Assembly (NCBI GenBank): GCA_003243445.1
Contig: QFQQ01000032.1
Coordinates: forward strand, 1 to 64,000
Direction of reading: 5' to 3'
Origin: Citrobacter freundii
Lineage (GTDB): Bacteria > Bacteroidota > Bacteroidia > Chitinophagales > Chitinophagaceae
DNA: 64,000 nucleotides
Part shown: piece after piece, positions 55,651-63,872 of the stretch
Layout: each line of letters opens with the position of its first letter
Numbering within the stretch: position 1 is the first letter of the stretch
Notes under the pieces: generated by a model
The model's database searches: none
Told to the model about the DNA's origin: nothing
What the model saw: only the letters and a program-made list of their open reading frames with translations
Translations under genes and position numbers: made by a program

Positions 55651-56007
55651 ATGGAAAAAACCTTCTTTAGTCAACTGCAGGAAATACATGTTGCCGCATG
55701 GAATGAAAAAGACGTAATAAAGCGGGACGAACTGCTTAAGAAGATCTATGCCGATGACATTAAGATGTATGACAAGGAGTTTGTCTTTGATGGTTTAAAA
55801 GCAGTTTCTGATTTTATTGGAAAGCTGATAGCCGAAGATCCCGCATTCAGGTTCTCTGCCGCGAAACCCATTGACCCGCTTCAAAACAGTGCAAGGTTTT
55901 TTGGGCATATTCAAACCGGCGGAGGTTTGCTGAACAGCATGGACTTCTTCCTGATCGAGAACGATAAAGTGAAACAATTGTATGCTTTTATCGAGCCGGC
56001 TGGTTAA
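55651..56007 (+). CDS. Nuclear transport factor 2 (SnoaL-like) family protein
   Basis: A 118-residue NTF2-like cone-fold protein: a long N-terminal helix (FSQLQEIHVAAWNEKD), the IYADDIKMYDKEFVFDG strand pair, and the C-terminal MDFFLIENDKVKQLYAFIE strand. Members act as small isomerases, hydratases or stress proteins; no catalytic set is clear here. It shares an FNR-like box with the neighbouring SDR, Crp/Fnr and pirin genes, suggesting a common regulon. It converges with the SDR gene. Confidence 0.85.
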   Translation: MEKTFFSQLQEIHVAAWNEKDVIKRDELLKKIYADDIKMYDKEFVFDGLKAVSDFIGKLIAEDPAFRFSAAKPIDPLQNSARFFGHIQTGGGLLNSMDFFLIENDKVKQLYAFIEPAG

Positions 56008-56064
56008 GCAGCAAAACAGTTTTATTGAGATAGGAGGCTAAAATAAAATTGTAGTCTTGCAATA

Positions 56065-56790
56065 TTAAATGAGCCTTTGCCCTCCATCCACATGAAGTGT
56101 TTCCCCCGTTATTATTTCATTTGTCATAAGAAATATAATAGCAGAAGCAACCTGATCGGTCGTCGCTACACGTTTAAGCGGCAATTTATCTTTTACTGAA
56201 CTTAAGAATGCGTCTCTGCCGGCACCTAAAGATTTAGCCAATAATGGAGAATCTGTAGTTCCCGGTGAGACAGTATTCACTCTCCGTGGGGCAAGCTCCA
56301 GAGCGAGGCCCCGAACCAGGGACTCTACGGCAGATGATGCGGCTGCGAGTATTGCCATCCCGGGCGCCGGCCGGTCTGCCAGTACACCGGAAGTAAAAGT
56401 GATCGATGCATCACCGGAAAGCTTTGTACCTAACGCGCGAATGATGTGCAAAGAACCCCAGATGCGTTCATCAAACGCTTTATGCAGGTAATTTATATCG
56501 GCATCCAAAATTCCCCCGGCAACAAAAGTGCCTGCGAGCAACACTAAATGATCAACCTGCTGAACATCAGCTAATGCCTCGTAGATAGCTTCCTGCTTTG
56601 TAACATCGGCGACCCTCCATTCAAATCCATTCTCATCGGCCACATGTTTGGTTTGCCCGGGATTGTATCCCACAATGGTAACTATTGCCCCTTCCGCCTT
56701 TGCCTGTCTCGCGGTGGCAAGTCCGATACCGGAGCTTCCTCCAACAACCATTATCCTTTTACCATTTAAAATTCCGTTTATCCTATTCAT
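56065..56790 (-). CDS. SDR-family protein lacking the canonical YxxxK motif
   Basis: 241 residues with an SDR Rossmann core: GGSSGIG at 17-23, the VADVT acidic segment, the LVLLAGT strand and the C-terminal MTNEIITGETLHVDGG typical of FabG-like reductases. The active-site Ser may be in FTSGVLADRP. Where a classical SDR has Tyr-x-x-x-Lys, it reads GMAILAAASSAVESL, with no Tyr or Lys. This may be an atypical subfamily or a non-catalytic protein. Start at 56790 (MNRINGILNG). An FNR-like box lies in the divergent region shared with the Crp/Fnr gene. Confidence 0.85.
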   Translation of the reverse strand: MNRINGILNGKRIMVVGGSSGIGLATARQAKAEGAIVTIVGYNPGQTKHVADENGFEWRVADVTKQEAIYEALADVQQVDHLVLLAGTFVAGGILDADINYLHKAFDERIWGSLHIIRALGTKLSGDASITFTSGVLADRPAPGMAILAAASSAVESLVRGLALELAPRRVNTVSPGTTDSPLLAKSLGAGRDAFLSSVKDKLPLKRVATTDQVASAIIFLMTNEIITGETLHVDGGQRLI

Positions 56791-56897
56791 AATATTGGGC
56801 TTCGTTTTTTTTGTAAACAAGCTTAGTTCTAAGCTTAGACGACAATAAAAATATTGGAGACTCATTTAACCGGTGATGCGATATGATAAAAAATAAT

Positions 56898-56913
56898 GTT
56901 GATGTATATCAAC
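56898..56913. promoter_or_regulatory. FNR-like palindrome between the SDR and Crp/Fnr genes
   Basis: GTTGATGTATATCAAC contains TTGAT-N4-ATCAA and extends to ATGTTGAT/ATCAACAT half-sites. It is 108 bp from the SDR start and 188 bp from the Crp/Fnr start, so it could serve both directions or autoregulation. Confidence 0.65.
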
Positions 56914-57100
56914 ATCGTCGTTCCCGGCCGATATATAGATATACAGAAGTTACCTGCACAATAATGGCATGGGTTCGATATTGGGTTTCATGCTCCTGTT
57001 TGCAAAACCAGACTCTGTTGCTATACATCGATAAAGGATCATGTGCCAGTGCTGCTGACAAAAATGAGGACTTGAACAGGCGTTTTTTTACATTTGTGCA

Positions 57101-57688
57101 ATGTTTACATCCTTTTTTCATTACCTCAACCAACAAACGGCTGTGCCACTCTCGGCGGAGGATGTACAGTTGATCCATAATGCGTTTATTCCTAAAAAGT
57201 TCAAGAAAAGGCAGTTCCTGCTTCAGGAAGGAGAAGTGTGTAAGTATATTTCCTTTATCGTCAAGGGGGCGGTTCGTCAATACACGGTAGATGATAAGGG
57301 GAACGAACATGTGCTTAATTTGGCGATAGAAAACTGGTGGACTTCAGACCGGGAGAGTTATCATAAACAAACTCCCTCTATATATAATATTGATGCCTGG
57401 GAAGAAACCGAAGTGTTAATGCTGCCGAAAGCGGATGGCTGGTACGACAAAGTAAATGCCATTGCCGCATTTTGCGAATTGAGGAGGAAGCTTGACGATG
57501 CCCATCACATGGCCATGCAAAAAAGATTACATTCCTCGATCAATTACACTGCAGAATATCGATATGAAGAGTTAATACGAAAATATCCTGATTTTTTGCA
57601 ACGGTTTCCGCAACACATCATTGCTTCCTACCTCGGCATTACAAAGGAAACACTTAGCAGGATCCGCAATCACGCGGTTAAGAAATGA
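57101..57688 (+). CDS. Crp/Fnr family transcriptional regulator with FNR-like recognition helix
   Basis: A 195-residue regulator with an N-terminal cyclic-nucleotide-fold domain (about 20-130) and a C-terminal winged helix. The recognition helix ITKETLSRIRN has the E-x-x-S-R pattern (Glu183, Ser186, Arg187) that FNR and DNR/NnrR proteins use on TTGAT half-sites. Three TTGAT-N4-ATCAA palindromes occur within 2.2 kb. No Fe-S cysteine cluster is visible, so oxygen sensing of the FNR kind is unlikely. A TACATTTG (TAnnTTTG) box at 57089-57096 lies so close to the ATG that the transcript may be nearly leaderless. Confidence 0.9.
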   Translation: MFTSFFHYLNQQTAVPLSAEDVQLIHNAFIPKKFKKRQFLLQEGEVCKYISFIVKGAVRQYTVDDKGNEHVLNLAIENWWTSDRESYHKQTPSIYNIDAWEETEVLMLPKADGWYDKVNAIAAFCELRRKLDDAHHMAMQKRLHSSINYTAEYRYEELIRKYPDFLQRFPQHIIASYLGITKETLSRIRNHAVKK

Positions 57689-57711
57689 AAACCTCATTGT
57701 CTGTAATAGGG

Positions 57712-57738
57712 CCGTTGATATACATCAACGGTTTTTTT
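57712..57738. promoter_or_regulatory. FNR-like palindrome doubling as a terminator hairpin
   Basis: CCGTTGAT-ATAC-ATCAACGG (57712-57731) contains TTGAT-N4-ATCAA and is followed by eight T. As RNA it is a good rho-independent terminator for the Crp/Fnr gene (24 bp after its stop). As DNA it is a third regulator-type palindrome, centred about 68 bp upstream of the start predicted from GACTTTTG at 57775-57782, ahead of pirin. Confidence 0.65.
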
Positions 57739-57809
57739 TGCGGCATATCATCGTTTCCGGTTATGGAACAGCAGGACTTTTGTAAGCATTATGTCAAAAA
57801 TAATTATCT

Positions 57810-58691
57810 ATGAAAAAAAAGTCACCTGTTTTAATCGCGTTCCAGGGCAAAAGAGCTGATATCGGTAATTATAAAATCGACAGGATCCTGCCTAACCGCT
57901 TTGTGGATGCTGTAGGTCCTTTTGTATTTCTGGATCATCTCTTACCATTATTTGTTGACAAAAAAGGAACAGGTGAAAAAGAAGGCACGGGGCCTCATCC
58001 GCATCGGGGTATAGCGACGCTTACGTACGTGCTGAATGGTGAAGCGGAACATTCAGATAGCAAAGGACATTATGCTAAAGTACATTCCGGTGGTGTGCAA
58101 TGGATGAAAGCCGGTAGCGGGATAGTGCACGATGAAAGCATTCATCCGGATCCTTCTGCCGATGATTTCTTAATACACAGTTTCCAGTTCTGGATCAATC
58201 TTCCTGCAAAAAATAAGGCCGAAGGCGCATTATATATACCGCTTGAAAAGAATGATGTTCCGGTTAAATGGTTGAACAATAATGACGGTTGGATAAAAGT
58301 TATAGCGGGTGACTTTAAAGACATTCGATCAAAAATCCCGGCCTATTCAAAACAATTCGTCTATCATTTACACCTGGAAGGAAGAAAACTGTTCTCCTTA
58401 CAAACCGAACCGGCACTTGAATATGCTGCTTTTCTTCCTTTACAAAGTTTAGTTGTAAATGATACGGAATATCAGACGGGCGATTGTTTGATATTTGAAA
58501 AGGGAAACGGTGAAATTGAAATAAAGAACATCAGCACAAAACCTGTTGATCTTATATTTTTTGGCGGAGAGACATATACCGAACCTATAGTAACAACAGG
58601 CCCCTTTGTGATGAACACACACCATGAAATTTCACTGGCTTATAACGACTATTACAAGGGAAAGTATGGCGAGATTAAATACGGAGAATAA
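57810..58691 (+). CDS. Pirin family protein
   Basis: A 293-residue bicupin. The N-terminal cupin has the metal-ligand region PHPHRGIATLTYVL and the later GSGIVHDE, with the VQWMKAGSG motif between them. The C-terminal cupin is shorter and lacks obvious ligands, as in other pirins. Pirins have been described as quercetinase-like dioxygenases and as transcription cofactors; which applies here is unknown. It carries an FNR-like palindrome upstream and belongs with the NTF2/SDR/Crp cluster. Confidence 0.9.
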   Translation: MKKKSPVLIAFQGKRADIGNYKIDRILPNRFVDAVGPFVFLDHLLPLFVDKKGTGEKEGTGPHPHRGIATLTYVLNGEAEHSDSKGHYAKVHSGGVQWMKAGSGIVHDESIHPDPSADDFLIHSFQFWINLPAKNKAEGALYIPLEKNDVPVKWLNNNDGWIKVIAGDFKDIRSKIPAYSKQFVYHLHLEGRKLFSLQTEPALEYAAFLPLQSLVVNDTEYQTGDCLIFEKGNGEIEIKNISTKPVDLIFFGGETYTEPIVTTGPFVMNTHHEISLAYNDYYKGKYGEIKYGE

Positions 58692-58862
58692 ATTGCGTTG
58701 CAATAATACATGAGTCAACGGAATTCAGCATACGTGCTTTTAATGTGTTAAGTAATTAGAATTGAACGGATCATTAAACGAGAGGAGCTGCCAGACTTAA
58801 AGTCTGTCGCTACAGAATGCTTTTTTGGGAATGGCTCTTTTTATTTCAAAAAGCAGAAGATC

Positions 58863-60299
58863 TTATTGATTTTTAAATTGCAATAAGGCACTTTCCATCA
58901 CCACATCGCGCCTTTTTAAAATATCTTCCACATTGGGTGCAGCTAAAATATCCGGGTATGTGCCATGCCCAGAATTTTTATTCTGATCAACCGCGTTAAT
59001 GTATTTCAAGAGCGGAATGGATAGTTTTAAACCAAGGTCCAGTTGAGCTTCCGGTATCAGGCCGCTGGTGTTGCCCTGATAGCCGCCTCCTGTTTCTTCA
59101 CCGACCAATACAGCTCGCCTGTTGTATTGTAAAACAGCCGCCACATCGGCGCAAGAGGATAAGCAAGCGCCATTGATCAGCAACACCAGTTTACCATTGT
59201 ATACATTCGGTTCAGGCTGCTGCAGTTCATAGAAATCAAACTCGTGGGTAAATTTTGATTTGCGCCACAGGTATACCGAGTCCGACTTCAACGGTTTGCC
59301 GTAGATCAGTTTAGCCGAGCCTTTCAAACTTAATGCAAACGGCTCTGTAACTTCTATCCGGTCCCAATACCGGAATGGATGATCTATCAGATACCGGCAA
59401 AGCAGGGCAGCATTAGGATCACTACCGCCGGTGTTATCACGCAAATCAATAACGAGCTTCTGAATATGCTGGGCTTTGATATCCTTAAAAACAGCGGAAA
59501 TAAATTTGCGGAACTTCTGTCCGCCTGCTTTAATATCCGTTTCACCAAAAGAGTGAATTGTAAGGAAAGCGACGGAGTCTTTAATGGTTAAACTTAACCT
59601 GGGTTGCCGGCCCATGTCCATTGCAACAGGTACCGTTATATCGCTGTTGCTAACGGCAGGCAGCACAAACTCCTGTTCTCCGGTGGTTGCTGCAATGCGT
59701 ATTCTAAATGAATCGCTGACCTCATAATTAGTGCGGTATACCTGCGCGAAGCGATTATTGATCGCCTGGTATTTCCAGGTTTGATTGAACCCATCGGAAG
59801 AGATCATCGAGAATATCCGGTCTTTTATAGCTGCTACGGTATGTCCATTTATACTCAGCAATTCTGAACCGATCGTAACAGCATTGTTAGTTGAATAGTT
59901 CTTGATGATATAAGCTTTATCGCCGGTAAAGTACACATCAAGGGGTAGCATATTCTTTCCGCTATTCAGGTAACCGATATAATCATCGGACAGGGACAGC
60001 CCGGTATGTACGCAATGAACTTTGGCGATAAGCGGTTTGAGTGTGCGAAAATAGGTCAGCGGATCCATCGGCTCTTTAATTTCAGCCAGGCAGGAATCGA
60101 TAAAATGTGAAAATTCGGTCTGAGAAGTGAATCGATAAAACCCGGGATGCTTTTTGGACATTTCTGTCATAAGTTCGGTAATGCTGCGGCGGGCTGAATC
60201 TGCACTGATCGTTTTCTCCGGGCTGAATTTTTTGTTGGTTTGGGCTAAAAGAGGCAGGATTTGTAAAAGCAGTAGTACTAAGCAGACATGTTTTTTCAT
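58863..60299 (-). CDS. S41 family peptidase (C-terminal processing protease-like)
   Basis: 478 residues with a signal peptide (about 1-19, ending PLLAQ). An N-terminal domain leads into the S41 catalytic core, with LVIDLRDNTGGSDPNA (substrate-binding strand) and NGACLSSCADVAAVL, which contains the presumed catalytic serine; the later VGEETGGG matches the family. A PDZ-like segment (GSELLSINGHTVAAIKDRI) lies about residues 145-175. Probably a periplasmic or secreted protease of the CtpA/tricorn-like group. Minus-strand, unlinked to neighbours. Confidence 0.88.
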   Translation of the reverse strand: MKKHVCLVLLLLQILPLLAQTNKKFSPEKTISADSARRSITELMTEMSKKHPGFYRFTSQTEFSHFIDSCLAEIKEPMDPLTYFRTLKPLIAKVHCVHTGLSLSDDYIGYLNSGKNMLPLDVYFTGDKAYIIKNYSTNNAVTIGSELLSINGHTVAAIKDRIFSMISSDGFNQTWKYQAINNRFAQVYRTNYEVSDSFRIRIAATTGEQEFVLPAVSNSDITVPVAMDMGRQPRLSLTIKDSVAFLTIHSFGETDIKAGGQKFRKFISAVFKDIKAQHIQKLVIDLRDNTGGSDPNAALLCRYLIDHPFRYWDRIEVTEPFALSLKGSAKLIYGKPLKSDSVYLWRKSKFTHEFDFYELQQPEPNVYNGKLVLLINGACLSSCADVAAVLQYNRRAVLVGEETGGGYQGNTSGLIPEAQLDLGLKLSIPLLKYINAVDQNKNSGHGTYPDILAAPNVEDILKRRDVVMESALLQFKNQ

Positions 60300-60519
60300 G
60301 TTTCGAAAGTATGCTCTTCAGGAATACGCTTCTGTTAACAAAAGTTAAATCGATCTTCTGTAGCAACACCTGTTATCTTAGCCGATCCAGATTTCAGGTT
60401 AAATAAAGGATATCGTTGCTTAAATACGTGAATACAAATTTTAAATGACTTTGAACAAGTACTTGTCCTGATATGCTGGTGAGCCTTCCATTTGAGGCGT
60501 TTGAAGAGAATGAAGGAAA

Positions 60520-60708
60520 TCACCTGATCTCGGCTTGTGTAACGCTGTTCCGGTCATTTTCAATCAGGAATTGTCTTGTAATGGTTGATTTTTCCAATTC
60601 AGATTCCGTATTTTCTAAACGCCTGTCTTCTTTTTTTGGGTTGTTATTCATGAGAAATATAATTCCAGTTAATAGAATGAGCGTAGCGAATATTAGGATG
60701 ATGGTCAT
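60520..60708 (-). CDS. Small single-pass membrane protein, function unknown
   Basis: 62 residues: an N-terminal TM helix (about 2-21, IILIFATLILLTGIIFLMN) followed by a charged, presumably cytoplasmic, tail (NNNPKKEDRRLENTESELEKS). The topology and composition look real, and the opposite-strand frame over the same bases does not. No family recognised. Confidence 0.5.
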   Translation of the reverse strand: MTIILIFATLILLTGIIFLMNNNPKKEDRRLENTESELEKSTITRQFLIENDRNSVTQAEIR

Positions 60709-60965
60709 CAGATTATTTCATTAGCGATTGAATGTGTGCTTAAATAACTATATTATATCACTGTATTGTGATAAGTTGTGACTTTCGAAAATTCAGTTGG
60801 TCCAAAAAAATGTAGAACGGTCTAAACATTTTGAAAAAGCGCTTAGATTTATATGCGCCAATTTTTCTCTATTGACAAGTATAATGAAGTGAAAACTACT
60901 TACTAAAAGAAGAGGATTATCCGTTAGAATCAGAAACAAACTTCCGTTGATTTATAACTTTGGAT

Positions 60966-61769
60966 ATGGAACTTAATTTTTACAGGCCCCGCCACCAGGG
61001 ACTATCGGATGTTATAGAGGGTTATTATTTCCTTAGGGGGATCGAGGAGCGCGGCAGACTTAGCTATCGTACCTTTCCAAACAACTTCGCGATCCTTTCT
61101 GTCCTGCGTGATGCGGTCCTTGATATAGGCGACCATCGTGTCGATTGCCTGCCTTCGGACACCCCCGGCATGCTTTCCAACCTCACGGTTAACTATCAGG
61201 CGCCGATCACCATTAATTACAGTGGACCGGTGAATGAACTGACTGTTTATTTCAAGCCATTGGGACTTTATGCTTTCTGCCCGCTGGCTTTGGAGCCCCA
61301 GGATGGTGCTTTTCAGCAGTTCAGTCCATTTGGCGATTTCCAGGAGTCGATGCGCCACATATTGGAACAGCAGGACAGAGATGTGCAGTGCCGGCTTCTT
61401 GAAGACTATTGGTTGTCCAGGAAGTTGCTTGCTGTGGAGCCCTTTATGCAGCGCCTGTTAGAGGAGATCGAGGGAAGTCAGACCATTATTGCCATTGCCT
61501 CAAAGTTGGGAGTCTCCCGCCAGTATCTTAACCGTAGATTCCATCAATACCTTGGTAAGACTCCTCTGGAGTTCCGACGGATCCAGCGCTTCAGGAATGC
61601 CCTGAAGGCAAAGGCTACCGCCAGAAACCTTACAGATCTGGCGGCCGGTAGTCTGTTTTATGATCAATCGCATTTTATCAGGGAATTTCGTACGCTTACC
61701 CATCTTTCGCCAAAATCCTTCTTTGACAAAACGGACACGGCGGGGGAAAATGTTTGGCTGTATATATAG
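60966..61769 (+). CDS. AraC family transcriptional regulator
   Basis: 267 residues. The N-terminal ~160 residues form a sensory domain of the DUF6597-like type (FYRPRHQGLSDVIEGYYFL, VYFKPLGLYAFCP). The C-terminal AraC double helix-turn-helix spans about 165-260, with SKLGVSRQYLNRRFHQYLGKTP and DLAAGSLFYDQSHFIREFR. ATG 60966 is used; a TTG six bases upstream is possible. A TAACTTTG (TAnnTTTG) box at 60955-60962 practically abuts the start, so the transcript may be leaderless. Target genes unknown; the DUF6624 gene follows on the same strand. Confidence 0.88.
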   Translation: MELNFYRPRHQGLSDVIEGYYFLRGIEERGRLSYRTFPNNFAILSVLRDAVLDIGDHRVDCLPSDTPGMLSNLTVNYQAPITINYSGPVNELTVYFKPLGLYAFCPLALEPQDGAFQQFSPFGDFQESMRHILEQQDRDVQCRLLEDYWLSRKLLAVEPFMQRLLEEIEGSQTIIAIASKLGVSRQYLNRRFHQYLGKTPLEFRRIQRFRNALKAKATARNLTDLAAGSLFYDQSHFIREFRTLTHLSPKSFFDKTDTAGENVWLYI

Positions 61770-61809
61770 CTAGTTTACACCTGTACAATTATTCAACTTC
61801 ACAAGCTTG

Positions 61810-61817
61810 TAGTTTTG
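61810..61817 (+). promoter_or_regulatory. Candidate -7 box for the DUF6624 gene
   Basis: TAGTTTTG matches TAnnTTTG, 19 bp before the ATG at 61837. No -33 TTTG is evident at standard spacing. Confidence 0.4.
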
Positions 61818-61836
61818 CAGTGTATTACTTTATAGC

Positions 61837-62478
61837 ATGGACAACTATATCAAAAATATTGTTTTTGTACTGCTGATGACCTTTGCACTGAGCGCTAAGG
61901 GGCAGACGAATCCGGAACTGGCAAACACCATTGACAGCCTTTACCAGGTAGATCAGGATGTACAGTGGAAATATAAGGAACTTCATGAACGGAATGCGCC
62001 ATTGGATTCCATCAAAGCGCAAGAGCAATTGAAACTGGCCGCTTATGCCCGGCATATCCTCATCATCAAAGAGATCTACGAGCACTGGGGCTATCCTACT
62101 GCTGCAATGGTAGGAGAAGAGGCTTCCCATCATTTTTTTGTGCTGATCCAGCATGCAGATAGCGATCCGGGTTTTCAGAAACAGATGCTGCCGATATTGG
62201 ATAAGCTCTCGATAAAGAAAAAGATCTCCAGAAAAGATTATGCTTATCTCTATGACCGTGTGCAACGGAATACTGGCGGCAAGCAGCGATATGGCACACA
62301 GCCCACATACGGCAAGGGAGGGACCCTGTTTGACGAGCAAAATAAGATCATCCTTCCTCCTGATCTGGAAGATCCCCGGAACGTTGATAAACGAAGAATG
62401 AAAGTTGGGTTGGAACCGTTGGAGAAATATTACGAAAGCATTCTTGAATTATTGGGCAGGCCAAGGAAAAAACTGTAA
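61837..62478 (+). CDS. DUF6624 family secreted protein
   Basis: 213 residues with a signal-peptide-like N-terminus (about 1-22, ending AKGQ). It shows the DUF6624 pattern of an N-terminal DQDVQWKYKEL block, a central HWGYPTAAMVGEEASHHFFVLIQHAD segment and a C-terminal KQRYGTQ...DPRNVDKRRMKVGLEPLEKYY region. The function of the family is unknown; the conserved QHAD and RYGTQ blocks suggest an enzyme. A decayed hydroxylase fragment lies immediately downstream. Confidence 0.82.
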   Translation: MDNYIKNIVFVLLMTFALSAKGQTNPELANTIDSLYQVDQDVQWKYKELHERNAPLDSIKAQEQLKLAAYARHILIIKEIYEHWGYPTAAMVGEEASHHFFVLIQHADSDPGFQKQMLPILDKLSIKKKISRKDYAYLYDRVQRNTGGKQRYGTQPTYGKGGTLFDEQNKIILPPDLEDPRNVDKRRMKVGLEPLEKYYESILELLGRPRKKL

Positions 62479-62494
62479 AGACCCCGTTTCATAT

Positions 62495-62637
62495 TCGTCC
62501 GTATTGAAATTGATCCGTGGAATACACGGATCAATTTCGGGTTTCTCAAATATATTATCACTACGCCTCAATACCTCCTTGGCATCATTGTGAAGATCCA
62601 GGTTATTATGATAGGAGCTTTGCGACCATCTTTGCCG
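62495..62637 (+). pseudogene. Decayed fragment of a sterol desaturase / fatty acid hydroxylase
   Basis: From about 62520 to 62633 the bases align with 51377-51492 of the intact gene at roughly four in five positions. In one frame it reads NTRINFGFLKYIITTPQY, after which a 1-base deletion shifts the frame to the remains of the WHHCEDPxYY...FATIF segment. Further upstream, CCGTATTGA near 62499 also matches. Many differences fall at third codon positions, as in a once-functional relative. No start or flanking domains remain. Confidence 0.75.
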
Positions 62638-62639
62638 CG

Positions 62640-63872
62640 CTATCTTAATACATGATTTTTTTCCTCTTTTAGTTGCACTGCATATTTCCAGAGTTCGTCG
62701 TATACCTTGAAGTAATATTTGAACATATCTTTTTCGCTAAGCGATGTATTGGTAAATAAAATGACGGCAACTTCTTTGTTAAGATCCGAAAGCATTTCTG
62801 TTTTGACCCCAAGATCAGTTCCTCCATAACCAATTTTTGTTCTTTTGTCTTTAGTGGCCCAAAATAACCCGGAGTTGAGTTTAGCAGGATCCACATTCTC
62901 CGGTTTATTCGTTGCCGTAAATTGGAATCGCTGCATGGTATCAATAGAAGATTCTTTCAGGATCCGTTTTCCGCCGTATTCACCGTTATTTAGCAGGGCA
63001 ATGAAATAGCTGGAAAGCTCCTCAACCGTGGTCCGGATTCCGCCATCAGGATAAGTCGGAACACTGTTAATAGGGATCTGTTTCAAGGTGTCTCCCTGTT
63101 TATCATATAACCGCGAATGCTTTTTGATATTGATCTGAGAGATCAGCCAACCGGTATTTTTCATTTTGAGCGGGTTGAAGATGAATTTTTTGCTATACTC
63201 GTTAAGCGACATACCGGTCACCCTTTCCACAATGTAACCGGCGAGGCCCACAGCGATGTTGGAGTATTCACGGTAAGTACCAGGCCGGTGAGGTAAGAAA
63301 TTGTCTTTGGAATACCGTGAACCACCCGGTTCAAAATAACTTTCGAGAAAGTCGCCAAGGGCTATCGGGCTGTCTCCGCCATAAAAGTAGGATCCCATAT
63401 ACGTAGGTTCATGATCATTGAGGCCGGAAGTATGGGTGCCGATATTTCTTAAGGTAATCTTATCATCCGGAAAATAAGGGTTAATGACCTTGAAAGGCAG
63501 ATACGTATTGATGTCTTCATCCAGGGATAGTTTTCCTTCTTCAACGGCTTTCATGACGCAAACCCCGGTAAAGGTTTTCGAAATGGAAGCGACATTCATG
63601 ATTGTTTTAGTCGTAAACAGGATTTTTTTATCCCTGTCTGCATATCCATATCCTTTTTTCCAAACAACTTTGTTGTCGATAATAATAGATGCGCCGATGC
63701 CAACCATGCCTGATGCATTCATGTTCCCGGCGATCATGCTATCAATTGTTGCTGCGGTATACTTTTTTTCCTGCGCTACTGACCTTGTCGCAAATAGGGT
63801 AATTATTGCTAAAAAGCCGATGAGTAGTCCTGGTTTTAAAATGCCCGACTTGTTTTGATGATGTGTTTTCAT
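62640..63872 (-). CDS. Serine hydrolase, beta-lactamase/class C-like family
   Basis: About 410 residues with an N-terminal signal or anchor segment (about 12-34, GLLIGFLAIITLFATRSVAQ). The Ser-x-x-Lys motif is SISK (about residue 95) and the Tyr-x-Asn motif is YSN in EYSNIAVG (about residue 200). The third motif reads YGGTD rather than KTG/HTG. Fold family: DD-peptidases, esterases and class C beta-lactamases. In Bacteroidota such proteins are often esterases or D-aminopeptidases. The ATG at 63872 is used, with an alternative four codons upstream. It follows a decayed hydroxylase fragment on the other strand. Confidence 0.88.
   Translation of the reverse strand: MKTHHQNKSGILKPGLLIGFLAIITLFATRSVAQEKKYTAATIDSMIAGNMNASGMVGIGASIIIDNKVVWKKGYGYADRDKKILFTTKTIMNVASISKTFTGVCVMKAVEEGKLSLDEDINTYLPFKVINPYFPDDKITLRNIGTHTSGLNDHEPTYMGSYFYGGDSPIALGDFLESYFEPGGSRYSKDNFLPHRPGTYREYSNIAVGLAGYIVERVTGMSLNEYSKKFIFNPLKMKNTGWLISQINIKKHSRLYDKQGDTLKQIPINSVPTYPDGGIRTTVEELSSYFIALLNNGEYGGKRILKESSIDTMQRFQFTATNKPENVDPAKLNSGLFWATKDKRTKIGYGGTDLGVKTEMLSDLNKEVAVILFTNTSLSEKDMFKYYFKVYDELWKYAVQLKEEKNHVLR

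Noticed and set aside
60473..60724. 83-residue plus-strand frame
   Set aside because: It overlaps the more convincing small membrane protein on the minus strand and has no recognisable features itself.
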